Shown: piece by piece, positions 62,241 to 64,000 of the stretch | Numbering within the stretch: the stretch's first letter is position 1 | How the letters are laid out: every line of letters begins with the position of its first letter | Assembly (NCBI GenBank): GCA_963712815.1 | Contig: CAVQJL010000012.1 | Span: 248,001 to 312,000, forward strand | From: RPQJ01 sp963712815 | GTDB taxonomy: Bacteria > Pseudomonadota > Gammaproteobacteria > Steroidobacterales > Steroidobacteraceae | Direction: 5' to 3' | DNA length: 64,000 nt | Made by a program: the position numbers and the translations under genes | The notes under the pieces: generated by a model | What the model was told of the DNA's origin: nothing | Database searches by the model: none | The model's input: the letters and a program-made list of their open reading frames with translations, nothing else

Positions 62241-63551
62241 CTAGACAAGAGCGACCTCCTTCGGCCACGGCTCCTCCATGCAGGCCGACCAGACCGCCTC
62301 GATGCCGTTCAGCGAGAACAGGGATTGCATGCGGTGAACCCAGATCGCGCCGCTTTCGGTCAGTCTGTAATCCTCTCCCGAACGTCTGAGGAAGCCCATC
62401 GCCCGAAGCAGACGGAGCATCAGACCGTAGTCCTTTTCGAGTGGCACACCGAAGAGATCCTCGTATGCGGGCCGTTCGATCCGGGCGTTGTATACCTGCC
62501 AGTAGAGCCAGTCCGCCTTTCGTTGCTGTCGTGAGAGCCGGTAAGCCAACGCCGTGGAACTTGGCGTGCTCCGGACATAGTCGGGCACCGAGAACGTGTT
62601 GAAGAGCGCCAGACCACCGGACTTGGAGCCGGCGCCGGCCCCGAAGCCGATGTAATCGGGCCGGGTCACCGTGGTGTATGGTGACAGACCATTACGTGTG
62701 TAGCTCCATACGGACGTCCGGCGCAGCCCTGAATCCAACGCCAATCTGGCGACACCGCGTTGCATCCGAAGCCGTCGGGCATCATCGACGCGCGCGTAGT
62801 CGTCCATATGCTCGGACCGACCCGCCGGGGTGTGATCGAAGGTTAAGAGCGGATAGGCCGACAACTGATCGGCGCCCGCCTCGATGCAGGCGCGGGCGCC
62901 TTCTAGGAAGGCGTCGACCTCCTGACCGGGTATGCCGAGAATCAGATTGACGTCGATCATCTCGAAGCCGCCGGTCTTGCTTCGGGCGATGGCGCCCAGC
63001 GCCACATCCGGGGAATAGCGACGGCCCAGTTTCTTCAGGAGCCGGGGCTCGAGGCTTTCTATTCCGAGGCTGATCCTGTTCACGCCGCCGGCTCGGGCTA
63101 GGCGCAGAAAATCCTCCGTCGCGTGTGACGGATGGACCTCCATCGCGATTTCCGCGTCGGGGAGAAGCAGTCGCCGGAATTCTGCGATCACATCCCCCAC
63201 GATCTCGGGCGTCAGGCTTGGCGTCCCGCCCCCGAAATACAGAGAGGCCACCTTCAACGGGGCTGCGGGACCCTCCGAGTAAGCACGAATTTCGCGAAGA
63301 AGAGCGTCCCGGTAGTCGGACATCGCGCGGGGATCGGCCTTCACCTTGTTGTAGGGGCAGTGGGGGCAGAGCGCCTCGCAGAAGGGAACGTGGACATAGA
63401 CGTTGTGGCTGGCCTCGGGACGCAGAGAGCGGTCTTCCGGCGCACGGAAAGTCGGCGGCCACGTATCGTCACCGATCAGCGCCCGGTACGCGAGGCCACG
63501 CACGCCAGATGCGATCCTCGTTTGTCGGAGCATCTGGAGGTTGGTTCGCAT
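62241..63551 (-). CDS. radical SAM enzyme, HemN/HemW-like
   Basis: The 4Fe-4S motif is CEALCPHC (C58, C62, C65 from the ATG at 63551), the CxxxCxxC radical SAM signature. LYFGGGTPSLTP and RISLGIESLEPRLLKKLGR are typical of the coproporphyrinogen-dehydrogenase-like group that includes HemW and heme-utilisation enzymes. The C-terminal region (RLLRAMGFLRRSGEDYRLTE) is a HemN-type winged helix. The first 50 residues before the motif are longer than in HemW. The frame is open to 63635, so the start is uncertain. Heme handling or an unrelated methyl or cyclising reaction cannot be told apart. It stands alone. Confidence 0.85.
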   Translation of the reverse strand: MRTNLQMLRQTRIASGVRGLAYRALIGDDTWPPTFRAPEDRSLRPEASHNVYVHVPFCEALCPHCPYNKVKADPRAMSDYRDALLREIRAYSEGPAAPLKVASLYFGGGTPSLTPEIVGDVIAEFRRLLLPDAEIAMEVHPSHATEDFLRLARAGGVNRISLGIESLEPRLLKKLGRRYSPDVALGAIARSKTGGFEMIDVNLILGIPGQEVDAFLEGARACIEAGADQLSAYPLLTFDHTPAGRSEHMDDYARVDDARRLRMQRGVARLALDSGLRRTSVWSYTRNGLSPYTTVTRPDYIGFGAGAGSKSGGLALFNTFSVPDYVRSTPSSTALAYRLSRQQRKADWLYWQVYNARIERPAYEDLFGVPLEKDYGLMLRLLRAMGFLRRSGEDYRLTESGAIWVHRMQSLFSLNGIEAVWSACMEEPWPKEVALV

Positions 63552-63786
63552 TTCCAATGGTCTCCAATGGCCAGATAGCCGCCGCGCGATCCCCCATGGA
63601 AAAGACCCTGGCGGATGGACCGGACGCCCCGTCATGATTTGCGTATTTCCTAGCGCATCGTGTTTTCAACAAGACCACCCTGCGGAACTGACCTGCCGGC
63701 ATTCTTAGGACGGTCTCAGGCTTGGCAGATGGCCTCCGTCGGGCGGGTTGTTGACCACTGTCGCTTGAACTCGACTGGCGTCAGCG

Positions 63787-64000
63787 GATGGTACTTTCAA
63801 AGCGCCTCGCCTGCCCGATTCGGTTCGGTTCGCGTAGTGGGTCTGGTGTGCGGGCCGCGGTTGCCGCCGCGAGGCTGAATCCCGCCACTCGGGCGGCTTG
63901 GGCGCCCGGCGACGGCGGTGCCCGCGCGCCAAGCGGCCACTCGGCCGAGTACTGCTCCGACGCCACGCGCTCCAGGTGCGCGAGGATTTTCGCAATGACC
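63787..64000 (-). repeat. IS91-like end sequence and transposase tail (copy d), running off the window
   Basis: From the right edge the minus strand reads VIAKILAHLERVASEQYSAE and WPLGARAPPSPGAQAARVAG, then to a stop after FESTIR at about 63789. This is an in-frame transposase C terminus with its natural end, so a fuller copy may continue beyond 64000. The end sequence (TACTTTCAAAGCGCCTCGCC) is shared with copies b and c. Nothing else is seen between 63552 and 63786. Confidence 0.75.

Noticed and set aside
1..64000. CRISPR arrays, prophage structural genes, rRNA genes
   Set aside because: No regularly spaced repeats, phage structural proteins or rRNA sequence were recognised.

Overview
The window is high-GC DNA with the look of a free-living gammaproteobacterium, possibly near Nevskiales, Steroidobacterales or Woeseia. 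This placement is inference: it rests on the mix of wax ester synthases, PEP-CTERM proteins, an ACAD/phosphotransferase lipid module, S9, M64 and PrsW peptidases, and many single-pass DUF6090-like proteins. There is no rRNA marker. The only RNA gene seen is tRNA-Ser(CGA).

Layout. 1-990: a periplasmic M20 amidohydrolase (cut by the window edge) and queF. 1122-10743: a lipid block with an alpha/beta hydrolase, two divergent wax ester synthase/DGAT genes, and a minus-strand run SDR - acyl-CoA dehydrogenase - APH-type phosphotransferase - SDR - acyl-CoA dehydrogenase, faced by a divergent LysR regulator at 10866. 10866-16618: the regulator, an M64 peptidase, a DUF4010/MgtC membrane protein and a PrsW protease in a tight plus-strand run, then a CHRD protein and a possible 25-residue membrane peptide. 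16772-20666: amidohydrolase, tRNA-Ser, mltF, tadA and an NlpE-like protein.

20.8-46.9 kb is accessory in character. It holds six of the eight members of a DUF6090-like single-pass membrane family, an intact TIR-TM-TPR protein, scattered pieces of TIR genes, BNR and HAF repeat secreted proteins, three predicted hydrolases, a POT peptide transporter with a PLP enzyme, and many broken genes (alpha/beta hydrolase, DUF885, TIR-TPR, MarC, MFS). 47.0-52.8 kb holds a truncated Phd/YefM antitoxin, a large secreted metzincin with fibronectin-like domains, a DUF3014 protein and a DPP-IV-type S9 peptidase.

53-64 kb is a graveyard of mobile elements. At least six IS91-type remnants share one end sequence, there are two inverted IS3 tail fragments, and one complete IS3 element carries both orfs and a -1 slip site. 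Between the inverted IS3 tails lie two more DUF6090-like genes. A PEP-CTERM protein and a radical SAM HemN/HemW-like enzyme are the intact genes further right.

The strongest candidate for something undescribed is the DUF6090-like family. Five of its eight members carry a cysteine at exactly residue 101 and a second one at 187-195, in a domain predicted to be periplasmic, and two members sit in the same accessory block as TIR genes. Nothing in the sequence proves what the family does.
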